Positions 1-7,998 of a DNA stretch of 64,000 nt are shown here, one piece after another. Every line of letters starts with the position of its first letter. Positions within the stretch are counted from its first letter, which is position 1. The notes beneath the pieces are model-generated. The model worked only from the letters and a program-made list of their open reading frames with translations, did no database searches and had not been told where the DNA came from. The DNA is from Martinezella calliandrae (lineage in GTDB: Bacteria > Pseudomonadota > Alphaproteobacteria > Rhizobiales > Rhizobiaceae), in NCBI RefSeq assembly GCF_030272695.1, contig NZ_JARFYN010000017.1, forward strand, positions 124,001-188,000. The letters are read 5' to 3'. The position numbers and the translations under genes were made by a program.

Positions 1-210
1 CGTTTGCCGCGATGTCACGAGGCCGTCGCTTTCAAGCTCGTCGATGATGTTGGAAACCGTTTGTTTCGTCAGCCGCGTCGCGCGCGCCAGGTCCGCACGG
101 GAAAGCGCCCCATTGACGCGCAACGCATCGATCATCACCCGGCGGTTATGAGCACTGGTGCCTTCGTGATTGGTGCCGCTCTTGGCGCGGATGGGGCGGG
201 TATCGTTCAT
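1..210 (-). CDS. ROK-family transcriptional regulator, N-terminal part (cut by window edge)
   Basis: Only the first 70 codons lie in the window; the gene continues beyond base 1. Residues 20-70 read as the winged helix-turn-helix that opens ROK repressors (MIDALRVNGALSRADLARAT, then KQTVSNIIDELESDGLV). The ROK sugar-binding domain would follow outside the window. It is divergent from a sugar ABC operon starting at 436, with a perfect inverted repeat between them (252-276), so it is most likely the local repressor of that operon. The ATG at 208-210 is the first start that keeps the whole HTH. No ribosome site stands out. Family assignment is from the HTH alone. Confidence 0.8.
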   Translation of the reverse strand, partial: MNDTRPIRAKSGTNHEGTSAHNRRVMIDALRVNGALSRADLARATRLTKQTVSNIIDELESDGLVTSRQT

Positions 211-251
211 GTGCAATTCCCTCTTGACACCAGTAGAATATTGAAGAAGTA

Positions 252-276
252 ATTAAGTCAAGACAATTGACTTAAT
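252..276. promoter_or_regulatory. Candidate operator, perfect 10-bp inverted repeat
   Basis: Arms ATTAAGTCAA (252-261) and TTGACTTAAT (267-276) are perfectly complementary around a 5-bp spacer, in the AT-rich gap between the ROK gene and the binding-protein gene. Each arm carries a TTGACT that could act as a -35 element in its own direction, so a protein bound here would block both promoters. Binding by the adjacent ROK protein is an inference. Confidence 0.7.
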
Positions 277-435
277 AAGAAGCCGAAGAGTTTCGCGGGA
301 ACAATCGGGGCGAATGAGGCCCTAACAACGATCCGACAAAACGAGGCATCCGATCTTGGCTGCCTTTTCAACAACCGGTCGCGACGCAAGCCGCCATCGG
401 AAATCGCGGGAAAGTCAAAAAAACTGGAGGATGGA

Positions 436-1674
436 ATGTTGAAATCCATTAATAAGACGTTGCTCGGCGCCGCGCTGATCGGGGTGTCTTTTGCTTCGCA
501 CGCATTTGCCGAAACCACGATCAACGCACTTTTCATGGCACAGGCCGCCTATAGCGAATCCGACGTGCGCGCTATGACCGACGCCTTCACCAAGGCGAAC
601 CCGGACATCAAGGTTAATCTCGAATTCGTTCCGTATGAGGGCCTCCACGACAAGACGGTGCTGGCACAGGGCTCCGGCGGCGGCTATGACGTCGTCCTCT
701 TCGATGTGATCTGGCCAGCCGAATACGCGACCAACAAAGTGCTCGTCGATGTGTCCTCGCGCATCACTGACGACATGAAGAAGGGTGTGTTGCCAGGCGC
801 CTGGACGACGGTTCAATATGACGGCAAATATTTCGGCATGCCGTGGATTCTCGATACCAAATATCTATTCTACAACAAGGACATCCTCGAAAAGGCTGGC
901 ATCAAGAACCCACCGAAGACCTGGGACGAGCTCGCCGAACAGGCAAAGACGATCAAGGACAAGGGACTGCTGGCGACCCCGATCGCCTGGAGCTGGTCGC
1001 AGGCCGAAGCCGCCATCTGCGACTACACGACGCTCGTCAGCGCCTATAAGGGAGACTTCCTGAAGAACGGCAAGCCGGCCTTCCAGACCGGTGGCGGTCT
1101 TGATGCCCTGAAATACATGGTTTCGAGCTACACATCCGGCCTCACCAACCCGAACTCCAAGGAATTCCTCGAGGAAGACGTTCGCAAAGTCTTCGAAAAC
1201 GGCGACGCCGCTTTCGCGCTAAACTGGACCTACATGTACAATATGGCAAACGATCCGAAGGACAGTAAAGTCGCTGGCAAGGTCGGTGTCGTACCGGCTC
1301 CGGGCGTTGCCGGTAAGAGCGAAGCTTCTGCAGTGAACGGTTCGATGGGCCTCGGCGTCACGACAGCCAGCAAGCATCCGGACGAAGCCTGGAAATACAT
1401 CAGCTTCATGACTTCGCAACCGACACAGAACCAATATGCCAAGCTCAGCCTGCCGATCTGGGCGTCTTCCTACCAGGACCCGGCGGTCACGAAGGGACAG
1501 GAAGAATTGATTGCTGCGGCAAAGGTTGGCCTTGCAGCCATGTACCCGCGCCCGACGACGCCGAAATACCAGGAGCTTTCGACTGCACTTCAACAAGCGA
1601 TCCAGGAGTCGCTGCTCGGCCAGTCCTCGCCGGAAGATGCATTGAAATCGGCTGCCGATAACAGCGGCCTCTAA
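436..1674 (+). CDS. Sugar ABC transporter substrate-binding protein
   Basis: A 412-aa extracytoplasmic solute-binding protein of family 1 (MalE/UgpB type). The signal peptide spans residues 1-25 with an AFA cleavage site, followed by TTINALFMAQAAYSESDV and the usual two-lobed body with an aromatic-rich centre (WTYMYNMAND). Start: ATG at 436, five bases after GGAGG (426-430). It is the first gene of a six-gene operon with two MalF/MalG permeases, an SIS enzyme, a PfkB kinase and an ATPase. A strong hairpin follows it (1685-1711), as is common after binding-protein genes that need higher expression than their permeases. The substrate is inferred to be an amino sugar or a fructosamine, from the downstream enzymes only. 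Confidence 0.9.
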   Translation: MLKSINKTLLGAALIGVSFASHAFAETTINALFMAQAAYSESDVRAMTDAFTKANPDIKVNLEFVPYEGLHDKTVLAQGSGGGYDVVLFDVIWPAEYATNKVLVDVSSRITDDMKKGVLPGAWTTVQYDGKYFGMPWILDTKYLFYNKDILEKAGIKNPPKTWDELAEQAKTIKDKGLLATPIAWSWSQAEAAICDYTTLVSAYKGDFLKNGKPAFQTGGGLDALKYMVSSYTSGLTNPNSKEFLEEDVRKVFENGDAAFALNWTYMYNMANDPKDSKVAGKVGVVPAPGVAGKSEASAVNGSMGLGVTTASKHPDEAWKYISFMTSQPTQNQYAKLSLPIWASSYQDPAVTKGQEELIAAAKVGLAAMYPRPTTPKYQELSTALQQAIQESLLGQSSPEDALKSAADNSGL

Positions 1675-1684
1675 GACAGTCTAG

Positions 1685-1711
1685 GACGGGCGGCGCAAAG
1701 TGCCGCCCGTC
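1685..1711 (+). other. Intercistronic hairpin after the binding-protein gene
   Basis: Perfect 10-bp stem, GACGGGCGGC against GCCGCCCGTC, with a 7-nt loop, 11 bases after the binding-protein stop codon. No T-run follows, so it is not a typical intrinsic terminator. It is more likely an RNA-stabilising or partial-attenuation element that raises binding-protein output over the downstream permeases. Confidence 0.65.
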
Positions 1712-1749
1712 TCCAATCCAGTCCGACGAATAAAAAGGGCGGCCCCAAA

Positions 1750-2634
1750 ATGTCCGGCACCTGGATGACAACCCGCGCGTGGCTTTTGATGCTGCCGCTC
1801 CTCGTGGTCATGATCGCCGTCATCGGATGGCCCTTGGTCGATACCGTCCGCCTCTCCTTCACCGACGCCAAGCTCGTCGGCACCGAAGGCAATTTCGTCG
1901 GGATTGATAATTATGCGAAGATGATCTCCGGTTCGAACTTCCAACGGACGCTGGTCACGACGGCTCTCTTTGCGGTCATTTCCGTTGCCGCCGAGATGGT
2001 GATCGGCGTGCTGGCCGCATTGCTGCTCAATCAGGAATTCCGTGGTCGCACGGCGCTGCGCGCACTCATGATCCTGCCTTGGGCTCTGCCGACTGTCGTG
2101 AATGCGACGCTCTGGCGATTGATCTACAATCCCGAATATGGCGCCCTGAACGCGGCGCTGACGCAGCTAGGTCTGATCGATACCTATCGTTCATGGCTAG
2201 GAGAACCCGGCACCGCGCTCGCGGCGCTGATCGTCGCCGATTGCTGGAAGAACTTTCCATTGGTCGCGCTGATTGCATTGGCGGCGCTGCAGGCCGTCCC
2301 GCGCGATATCACGGCTGCCTCGCTGGTCGACGGCGCCGGGCCGCTTTCCCGTTTTCGCTTCGTGATCCTGCCCTATCTCGCTGGTCCGCTGATGGTGGCG
2401 CTGGTGCTGCGTACCATCGAAGCTTTCAAAGTCTTCGACATCATCTGGGTCATGACTCGTGGCGGCCCAGCCAACAGCACGCGTACATTGTCCATCCTTG
2501 TCTATCAGGAGGCTTTCTCTTTTCAGCGGGCCGGATCCGGTGCCTCGCTGGCACTGATGGTGACGCTGCTGGTGACTGTGCTCGCCGCCGGCTATGCCGC
2601 TTTGGTGCGCAAGACGGTGGGGAGTGCTGCCTGA
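1750..2634 (+). CDS. Sugar ABC transporter permease (MalF type)
   Basis: A 294-aa inner-membrane permease with about six hydrophobic segments, beginning with WLLMLPLLVVMIAVIGWPLV at residues 11-30. The cytoplasmic EAA-type loop that docks the ATPase is visible (ITAASLVDGAGPLSRFRFVI, about residues 187-206). It pairs with the MalG-type permease that starts within its stop codon (ATG 2634-2636 overlapping TGA 2632-2634), so the two are translationally coupled. Length and topology are typical of binding_protein-dependent transport family permeases. The substrate follows from the operon, not from this sequence. Confidence 0.92.
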   Translation: MSGTWMTTRAWLLMLPLLVVMIAVIGWPLVDTVRLSFTDAKLVGTEGNFVGIDNYAKMISGSNFQRTLVTTALFAVISVAAEMVIGVLAALLLNQEFRGRTALRALMILPWALPTVVNATLWRLIYNPEYGALNAALTQLGLIDTYRSWLGEPGTALAALIVADCWKNFPLVALIALAALQAVPRDITAASLVDGAGPLSRFRFVILPYLAGPLMVALVLRTIEAFKVFDIIWVMTRGGPANSTRTLSILVYQEAFSFQRAGSGASLALMVTLLVTVLAAGYAALVRKTVGSAA

Positions 2635-3479
2635 TGGAGCGCAGAAATCCGATCTTCACCGCATTCATCTACGTCTCGGCAATCGTGCTGGCCGGCGTCA
2701 TTCTCGCGCCGATCCTTTGGCTGTTCGTCATGAGCATTTCACCGGCGGCCGATCTCGCGGCGAAACCGCTGCGCTGGTGGCCGCAAACGGCCGATTTCTC
2801 CCGTTATCGACTGCTGTTCTCGACGATCGAGAACAGCACCGGCGCCGCCTTCACCTCTTCGCTGCGCAACAGTATCGAGGTCGCGGGCATGGCGACGATC
2901 GCCGCCATTGCGCTTGCCATTCCGGCGGGCTGGGCAGTGTCGCGCACGCCATCCGTCGGCTGGTCGCTGTCCATGGTGATCGCCACCTACATGCTGCCGC
3001 CGGTGGCGCTCGCCGTGCCGCTCTACATGGGCCTTGCCTATCTCGGCATGCTGAACAACGTCTTCGGGCTTGCGCTCGTCTACCTCACCATCCTTGCGCC
3101 ATTCACGACCTGGCTGATGAAATCAGGCTTCGATTCCATTCCGAGAGAAATCGAATCCGCTGCCATGATCGACGGCGCCGGCCTGTTCCAGACGCTGAAG
3201 ATCATCACGCTGCCGCTTGCCATGCCGGTGATCGCGACATCGGCGCTCTTTGCTTTCCTGCTAGCTTGGGATGAATTCTTCTATGCGCTGCTTTTTACAT
3301 CCGACCAGCGTGCGAAGACGCTCACCGTCGCGATCGCCGATTTGGCTGGCGGACGTGTATCCGATTACGGACTGATTGCGACCGCCGGTGTGCTTGCCGC
3401 CCTGCCCCCGGTGCTGGTCGGTCTCGTGATGCAACGCGCCCTGATTTCAGGGCTGACAAGCGGCGGCGTTAAGGGATGA
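2634..3479 (+). CDS. Sugar ABC transporter permease (MalG type)
   Basis: A 281-aa second permease subunit, starting MERRNPIFTAFIYVSAIVLA at the ATG overlapping the previous stop. The frame is open far upstream, but only this start gives the expected MalG length. The EAA-type loop is EIESAAMIDGAGLFQTLKII, about residues 174-193, followed by a final hydrophobic segment and the short tail SGLTSGGVKG typical of MalG-like subunits. It forms the heterodimeric channel with the preceding permease and overlaps the next gene by 4 bp (ATGA at 3476). Confidence 0.92.
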   Translation: MERRNPIFTAFIYVSAIVLAGVILAPILWLFVMSISPAADLAAKPLRWWPQTADFSRYRLLFSTIENSTGAAFTSSLRNSIEVAGMATIAAIALAIPAGWAVSRTPSVGWSLSMVIATYMLPPVALAVPLYMGLAYLGMLNNVFGLALVYLTILAPFTTWLMKSGFDSIPREIESAAMIDGAGLFQTLKIITLPLAMPVIATSALFAFLLAWDEFFYALLFTSDQRAKTLTVAIADLAGGRVSDYGLIATAGVLAALPPVLVGLVMQRALISGLTSGGVKG

Positions 3480-4498
3480 CCATGACCGGACAAATGACAC
3501 GACCGACGGGGCTAGTTGCAATCGATCGCGAAATGGCGCGCCAGCATGCTGACGCCATCGCGTCCTGCGAAGGTGCTGCCGAAATGGCTGCAAAAGCGGC
3601 TGCCTCGCTAAAGAAGACGGGCAAGCTCCTCCTCCTCGGCATGGGCGGATCGCATGCCGTCAACCGCGCTGTCGAACCGCTCTACCGTGATCTGGGCATC
3701 GATGCGATCGCGCTACCGCTATCCGAACAACTCGGCCAACCGCTGATGCTGCAGGGCCGCACCATCTTCGTAACCTCGCAATCCGGCGAAAGCGCTGAGG
3801 TCGTCCGCTGGTTCAATGAGACCGGCGGCACGAACGAAACATTCGGGCTTACGCTTGAGAGCCACTCTTTCCTGGCAAGGACTGCGCCGTCCCTTGTTGG
3901 CGCGGGCGGCACGGAACTGGCCTTTGCTGCCACTCGCAGCCTGACGGTCACCTTTGCCCTCCATCTCGCGGTGCTTGCCGCGCTCGGCGAAGACCCAGCG
4001 GCAGCGCTAGCCGTTTTGAAATCCCCTCAAGACGTTGATATCGCGCCGGCACTCGCCGCGCTCACGAATGTCGAAACAGTCGTCACGTCCGGCCGCAAAT
4101 TGCAGGGCGTTGCCGAAGCGCTTGCGCTCGGCCTCACGGAACTGTCCCGCCGCCCATGTTTCTCGCTCGAAGGCGGACAGCTTAGACACGGGCCGATGGA
4201 AATGCTTGGACCAAACATCGGCGTCGTTCTGTTTCGCGGACAAGACAATACTGAAGGCCTCGTCACCGCGATGATCGTTTCCGCTGTGGAAACCGGGGCA
4301 CCGACCGTCGTCTTCGATGCATCCGGCGAGGAGCCGGTGCCCGGGGCTGTCACACTTGGCTTCGAGCCAGCGACCGGTCTTGCGGCAATCTTTGCCATGC
4401 TGCCGGTCGCGCAACGGCTGATGATCGCTTTTGCCGAAGCCCGCGTCGACAATGCGGGAACGCCGGTCCGTTCGACGAAAATTACGCGGAGTGAATGA
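3476..4498 (+). CDS. SIS-domain sugar isomerase/deglycase, GlmS/FrlB/AgaS-like
   Basis: A 340-aa cytoplasmic enzyme with two SIS domains, like the isomerase half of glucosamine-6-phosphate synthase. Visible phosphosugar-binding motifs are GMGGS (about 55-59) and TSQSGES (about 100-106). The second half has LRHGPMEML, comparable to the GlmS HGP loop, and the C-terminus STKITRSE recalls the GlmS tail. It either removes or isomerises an amino sugar phosphate or cleaves a fructosamine-6-phosphate; the neighbouring PfkB kinase supplies the phosphorylated substrate. The start at 3476 overlaps the permease stop; an in-frame ATG at 3482 is an alternative. Which reaction it performs cannot be read from sequence. 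Confidence 0.82.
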   Translation: MTMTGQMTRPTGLVAIDREMARQHADAIASCEGAAEMAAKAAASLKKTGKLLLLGMGGSHAVNRAVEPLYRDLGIDAIALPLSEQLGQPLMLQGRTIFVTSQSGESAEVVRWFNETGGTNETFGLTLESHSFLARTAPSLVGAGGTELAFAATRSLTVTFALHLAVLAALGEDPAAALAVLKSPQDVDIAPALAALTNVETVVTSGRKLQGVAEALALGLTELSRRPCFSLEGGQLRHGPMEMLGPNIGVVLFRGQDNTEGLVTAMIVSAVETGAPTVVFDASGEEPVPGAVTLGFEPATGLAAIFAMLPVAQRLMIAFAEARVDNAGTPVRSTKITRSE

Positions 4499-5428
4499 AT
4501 GAAGCCACTTGCAGTCATCGGCAATGTCAATGTCGACCTGATCCTTGGGCCTGCCGCACCTTGGCCGAAGGCCGGCACCGAGGTCATCGTCGACCATGAC
4601 GAACTGCGTGTTGGCGGCGCGGCGGGCAATAGCGCGCTTGCCTGGGAGGGCATGGGTGTCAGTTTCAAGATCGCCGCCAATGTCGGCAATGATCAGTTCG
4701 GCCGCTGGCTGAGCGAAGCCTTCGGCGACCGCGCGGCGCATTGGCCGGTGCGACCGGAGGGCACGACGCTTTCGGTTGGGATCACCCATCCGGACGGCGA
4801 ACGGACGTTCTTCACCACGCGCGGTCACCTGCCACATCTTAACCTTGCCGATGTCTTTGCCGTTCTCGACGGATCGACGCTTTCGGGCGGTTACGCCCTT
4901 GTCTGCGGCTCTTTCCTGACCGACGACCTGACGCATGACTACGGCGCCCTGTTCGAGTGGGCCGATCAGCATCGCGTCACGATCGCACTCGACACCGGAT
5001 GGCCGCTCGATGGCTGGACTGATAAAAACTGTGCCGCCGCGCGTGGGTGGCTGTCACATTGCGGTATCGCCCTGTTAAACGAGGTCGAAGCGACGATGCT
5101 TGCAGGTCTCGACGATACGGCAGAGGCTGCGCGTCAACTGCGCTCGCATATGCCGGATGGCGCGATCGTCGTCGTCAAACGTGGGCCCGAAGGCGCGATC
5201 GCCATCGATCAGCACGGCGAATTGGTTGCAGTCACCGCACCTCAGGTGAAGGTCGTGGATACGATCGGCGCCGGCGACGTCTTCAATGCCGCATTCCTGG
5301 CAGCACTTGCCCGCGGCGAGATGCTGTCCAACTGCTTGACGGCGGGAACAGAGGTCGCCTCGCGCGCCATTTCCACCCTTCCTCGCAGCTATGGCAAGCT
5401 CAAGACTTCCGGAGAGACCATCGGATGA
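4499..5428 (+). CDS. PfkB-family carbohydrate kinase
   Basis: A 309-aa ribokinase-fold kinase that phosphorylates the imported sugar. PfkB signature 1 is represented by GGAAGNSALAWEGMG near residues 39-53. Signature 2, DTIGAGDVFNAAFLAAL, sits near residues 254-270 and contains the anion hole and catalytic aspartate (GAGD). The ATG directly follows the SIS gene stop. With the SIS enzyme it makes the kinase-deglycase pair seen in fructoselysine and glucoselysine operons (FrlD/FrlB), or a sugar kinase serving an amino-sugar pathway. The specificity is inference from context. Confidence 0.88.
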   Translation: MKPLAVIGNVNVDLILGPAAPWPKAGTEVIVDHDELRVGGAAGNSALAWEGMGVSFKIAANVGNDQFGRWLSEAFGDRAAHWPVRPEGTTLSVGITHPDGERTFFTTRGHLPHLNLADVFAVLDGSTLSGGYALVCGSFLTDDLTHDYGALFEWADQHRVTIALDTGWPLDGWTDKNCAAARGWLSHCGIALLNEVEATMLAGLDDTAEAARQLRSHMPDGAIVVVKRGPEGAIAIDQHGELVAVTAPQVKVVDTIGAGDVFNAAFLAALARGEMLSNCLTAGTEVASRAISTLPRSYGKLKTSGETIG

Positions 5429-6498
5429 GCGCGCTCGAAATCCTGAACATCCGCAAGACCTATGGTCAAGTCGAGACACTGAAAGGCATCGATATCGCGC
5501 TTGAAAGCGGCGAATTCCTGGTGCTGCTCGGCTCTTCGGGCTGCGGCAAGTCCACGCTGCTGAACATCATCGCCGGCCTTGCCGAGGCGACCAGCGGCGA
5601 CGTGCGGATAGGCGATCGCTCCGTTCTGGGCGTGCACCCCAAAGATCGCGACATCGCCATGGTGTTCCAATCCTATGCGCTCTATCCAAACCTGACGGTC
5701 CACCGCAATATCGGCTTCGGCCTTGAGATGCGCAAAGTGCCGGCGGCAGAGCGCGACAAAGCCGTGCGCGAGGCTGCGAAACTGCTTCAGATCGAAAATC
5801 TGTTGGACCGCAAGCCAAGCCAGCTTTCCGGCGGCCAGCGGCAGCGTGTTGCAATCGGCCGCGCACTAGTGCGCAAGCCGGAAGTCTTCCTCTTCGATGA
5901 ACCGCTTTCGAACCTTGACGCCAAACTGCGCATGGAAATGCGCACCGAACTCAAGCGTCTTCATCAGATGCTGAAGACGACAATCGTCTATGTCACCCAC
6001 GACCAGATCGAGGCGATGACGCTCGCCACCCGGATCGCGGTCATGCGGGACGGAAGGATCGAGCAACTAGGCACGCCGGAGGAGATCTATAACAGTCCTG
6101 CAACGCTCTATGTCGCAACCTTCGTCGGCGTGCCGCCGATGAACCTTTTGAAAGCCACGCTTCGGCCCGAAGGGTTGCAGTTGCAAGGTGCAGGCACTTG
6201 CCTGCTGCTTCCCGAACGTTTCAAGGGCAAAGTAACAGAAGGCCAACAACTTGTCCTCGGCATACGACCTGAGGCATTGCGTCTGGAACAAGCCGCTCTA
6301 TCGATCGAAGCCATGCCTGAAATCGCGGAGCTGACCGGCCCCGAGCTCGTCGTCACCGCCCTTGCCGGTGACCAGCGATTGACGGCTTGCCTCCCTCCCC
6401 GCACGCCAGTCACCTACAATGGTAAGTTGTCACTATCATTCGATGATGAAGCGATACATCTTTTTGACGCGGAAACAGGTCTTAGCTGCCTTCGCTAG
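5425..6498 (+). CDS. Sugar ABC transporter ATP-binding protein (UgpC/MsmX type)
   Basis: A 357-aa ATPase with the regulatory C-terminal OB-fold typical of carbohydrate importers. Walker A GSSGCGKS is at residues 36-43, the signature is LSGGQRQRVAIGRAL, Walker B is EVFLFDEPLSNLDAKLR and the H-loop is VTHDQIEAMT. The start codon at 5425 overlaps the kinase stop (ATGA), so translation is coupled; longer upstream reading in this frame lies inside the kinase gene and is discarded. It is the last gene of the operon. Such ATPases can serve several importers, so it may energise others in the cell. Confidence 0.93.
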   Translation: MSALEILNIRKTYGQVETLKGIDIALESGEFLVLLGSSGCGKSTLLNIIAGLAEATSGDVRIGDRSVLGVHPKDRDIAMVFQSYALYPNLTVHRNIGFGLEMRKVPAAERDKAVREAAKLLQIENLLDRKPSQLSGGQRQRVAIGRALVRKPEVFLFDEPLSNLDAKLRMEMRTELKRLHQMLKTTIVYVTHDQIEAMTLATRIAVMRDGRIEQLGTPEEIYNSPATLYVATFVGVPPMNLLKATLRPEGLQLQGAGTCLLLPERFKGKVTEGQQLVLGIRPEALRLEQAALSIEAMPEIAELTGPELVVTALAGDQRLTACLPPRTPVTYNGKLSLSFDDEAIHLFDAETGLSCLR

Positions 6499-6512
6499 GC
6501 CAGCTGGATCGC

Positions 6513-7262
6513 TCATTTCGCATCATGAAAGATGATGCCGACGGTATGGCGCATGCCCGAGCGAAGGCGGCTGACGCCGTGCCGGAGGTTGACACGATAG
6601 CTGCCCTTGGAGCCCTGGACCGGACGATTGTGGACGGCGAAGGCGACCGCGTCGCCCTGGCGCAGCGGCACGACCTCGACGCGGCTTTGCATACGCGGGC
6701 GCTGTTCCGTCAGGACGAACTCGCCGCCTGTGAAATCCCTTCCCGGTTCGGAAAGCAGGATCGCCACTTGCAACGGGAATGCGAGGTCGCCATAGAGGTC
6801 CTGATGCAGGCAATTGAAATCGCCGGGAACATATTGCAGCAAGAGTGGCGTCGGCCGCGACTGGCCCGCATCATGGCACTCCTTCAGGAAGGCGGCATGG
6901 TCTGCGGGGTAGCGCTGATCGATGCCCATGCGGCCGTTCCAGTCGTTGGCAACCTCGGCCAATCGCGGATAGAGCGCCGAGCGCAAACCGCCAACTAGAT
7001 CGGGGAGCGGATATTTGAAATAGCGGTATTCGCCCTTGCCGAAACCGTGGCGCGCCATATGAATATGGCTGCGGAAGTGCTCTTCCTGCGGATAGAGATC
7101 CGCGATTGCCCGGCATTCCTCGGGCGACAGCAGCTTTTCCATCACCGCACAGCCAAACCCGGTTAGCTCGTCCGATAGCTTCTGCCAATCATATAGGGCG
7201 ACACGCGCCTCTGCGGAGTGCGCCGCAGAGGCCGATGGATTGAGTTTCGAATGGGCATTCAT
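6513..7262 (-). CDS. 2-oxoglutarate/Fe(II)-dependent oxygenase
   Basis: A 249-aa protein of the prolyl-4-hydroxylase-like 2OG-Fe(II) superfamily. The iron-binding HxD is His153-Gln-Asp155 (CLHQDLYGD); the distal ligand is probably His228 (NLRHGVS), with an arginine about ten residues on to bind 2-oxoglutarate. A double-stranded beta-helix core is suggested by FPLQVAILLSEPG and GGEFVLTEQRP. The ATG at 7260-7262 overlaps the ogt stop (ATGA), so it is co-translated with a DNA-alkylation repair gene. AlkB does comparable chemistry, but this sequence is not an obvious AlkB. A role in alkylation damage is inferred from the operon. It converges with the sugar operon, 14 bp away. Confidence 0.85.
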   Translation of the reverse strand: MNAHSKLNPSASAAHSAEARVALYDWQKLSDELTGFGCAVMEKLLSPEECRAIADLYPQEEHFRSHIHMARHGFGKGEYRYFKYPLPDLVGGLRSALYPRLAEVANDWNGRMGIDQRYPADHAAFLKECHDAGQSRPTPLLLQYVPGDFNCLHQDLYGDLAFPLQVAILLSEPGRDFTGGEFVLTEQRPRMQSRVEVVPLRQGDAVAFAVHNRPVQGSKGSYRVNLRHGVSRLRSGMRHTVGIIFHDAK

Positions 7263-7825
7263 GCTCTCGCTTCCTTCTCGATGAGCGCGCGCTTGCGCTC
7301 GATACCCCAACGATAGCCCGACAGAGTGCCATTGCTGCGGACGACCCGGTGACAGGGTATGCCCAAAGCAATCGCGTTTGCCGCACAAGCGCTGGCAACG
7401 GCGCGGGCTGCGTTCGGCTCGCCGATGCGACGGGCAAGCGCGGCGTAGGTCACCATGGCGCCGCATGGAATTGCGCGAAGAGCATCCCATACCCGGCGTT
7501 GGAACGGCGTGCCGCGCCGCATATCGAGCGGAAGATCAAGTCCGGCTTCAGGTCTCTCGATTAACCGAACAACTTTATTCAGATCACCGCGAAGGCGTGG
7601 TTCGTTCGAAATCAGTCCGCTCGTCGGAAAGAGCGCCGCGAGATCATTCGTCAGGGCGTCGTCGTCCGATCCGATCAGGACAGCGCATACCCCGACGACG
7701 CTGCGTGCGACGAGTATCTTGCCGAAGGCGCTATCGCCGATCGAATAAGCGATGTCGTTTGAAGTGGTAGCGCGCTTGGCCGACAACTCGCGCCGCGAGA
7801 TGGCATCCATGTTGGTGAGGCTCAT
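7259..7825 (-). CDS. ogt: Methylated-DNA--[protein]-cysteine S-methyltransferase
   Basis: A 188-aa suicide O6-alkylguanine-DNA alkyltransferase. The acceptor is Cys158 in IPCHRVVRSNGTLSGY. The HTH and arginine finger region precedes it (ALARRIGEPNAARAVASACA), and the end is GIERKRALIEKE. It aligns by eye along its whole length with residues 196-363 of the Ada protein encoded 900 bp upstream, so it is probably a detached copy of the Ada C-terminal half. The start MSLTNMDAIS is chosen because GGAGC lies about 8 bases upstream; longer readings add unlikely residues. It is coupled to the oxygenase gene. Confidence 0.9.
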   Translation of the reverse strand: MSLTNMDAISRRELSAKRATTSNDIAYSIGDSAFGKILVARSVVGVCAVLIGSDDDALTNDLAALFPTSGLISNEPRLRGDLNKVVRLIERPEAGLDLPLDMRRGTPFQRRVWDALRAIPCGAMVTYAALARRIGEPNAARAVASACAANAIALGIPCHRVVRSNGTLSGYRWGIERKRALIEKEARA

Positions 7826-7998
7826 TTGCTTAGCTCCATGATCCTTATGATCATCGACAATAGAGCTACAGGCATCCGTCCTCACTCCGGTCCTTGCTTT
7901 CAAATCGCCAAGTTTTCTTGGCATTTGGCGATGCACATATTCGCGACCTGCAGACCAGCAATCCGAGCCCATCAAATTGGCCGGTGGAGTTGGCCCGT

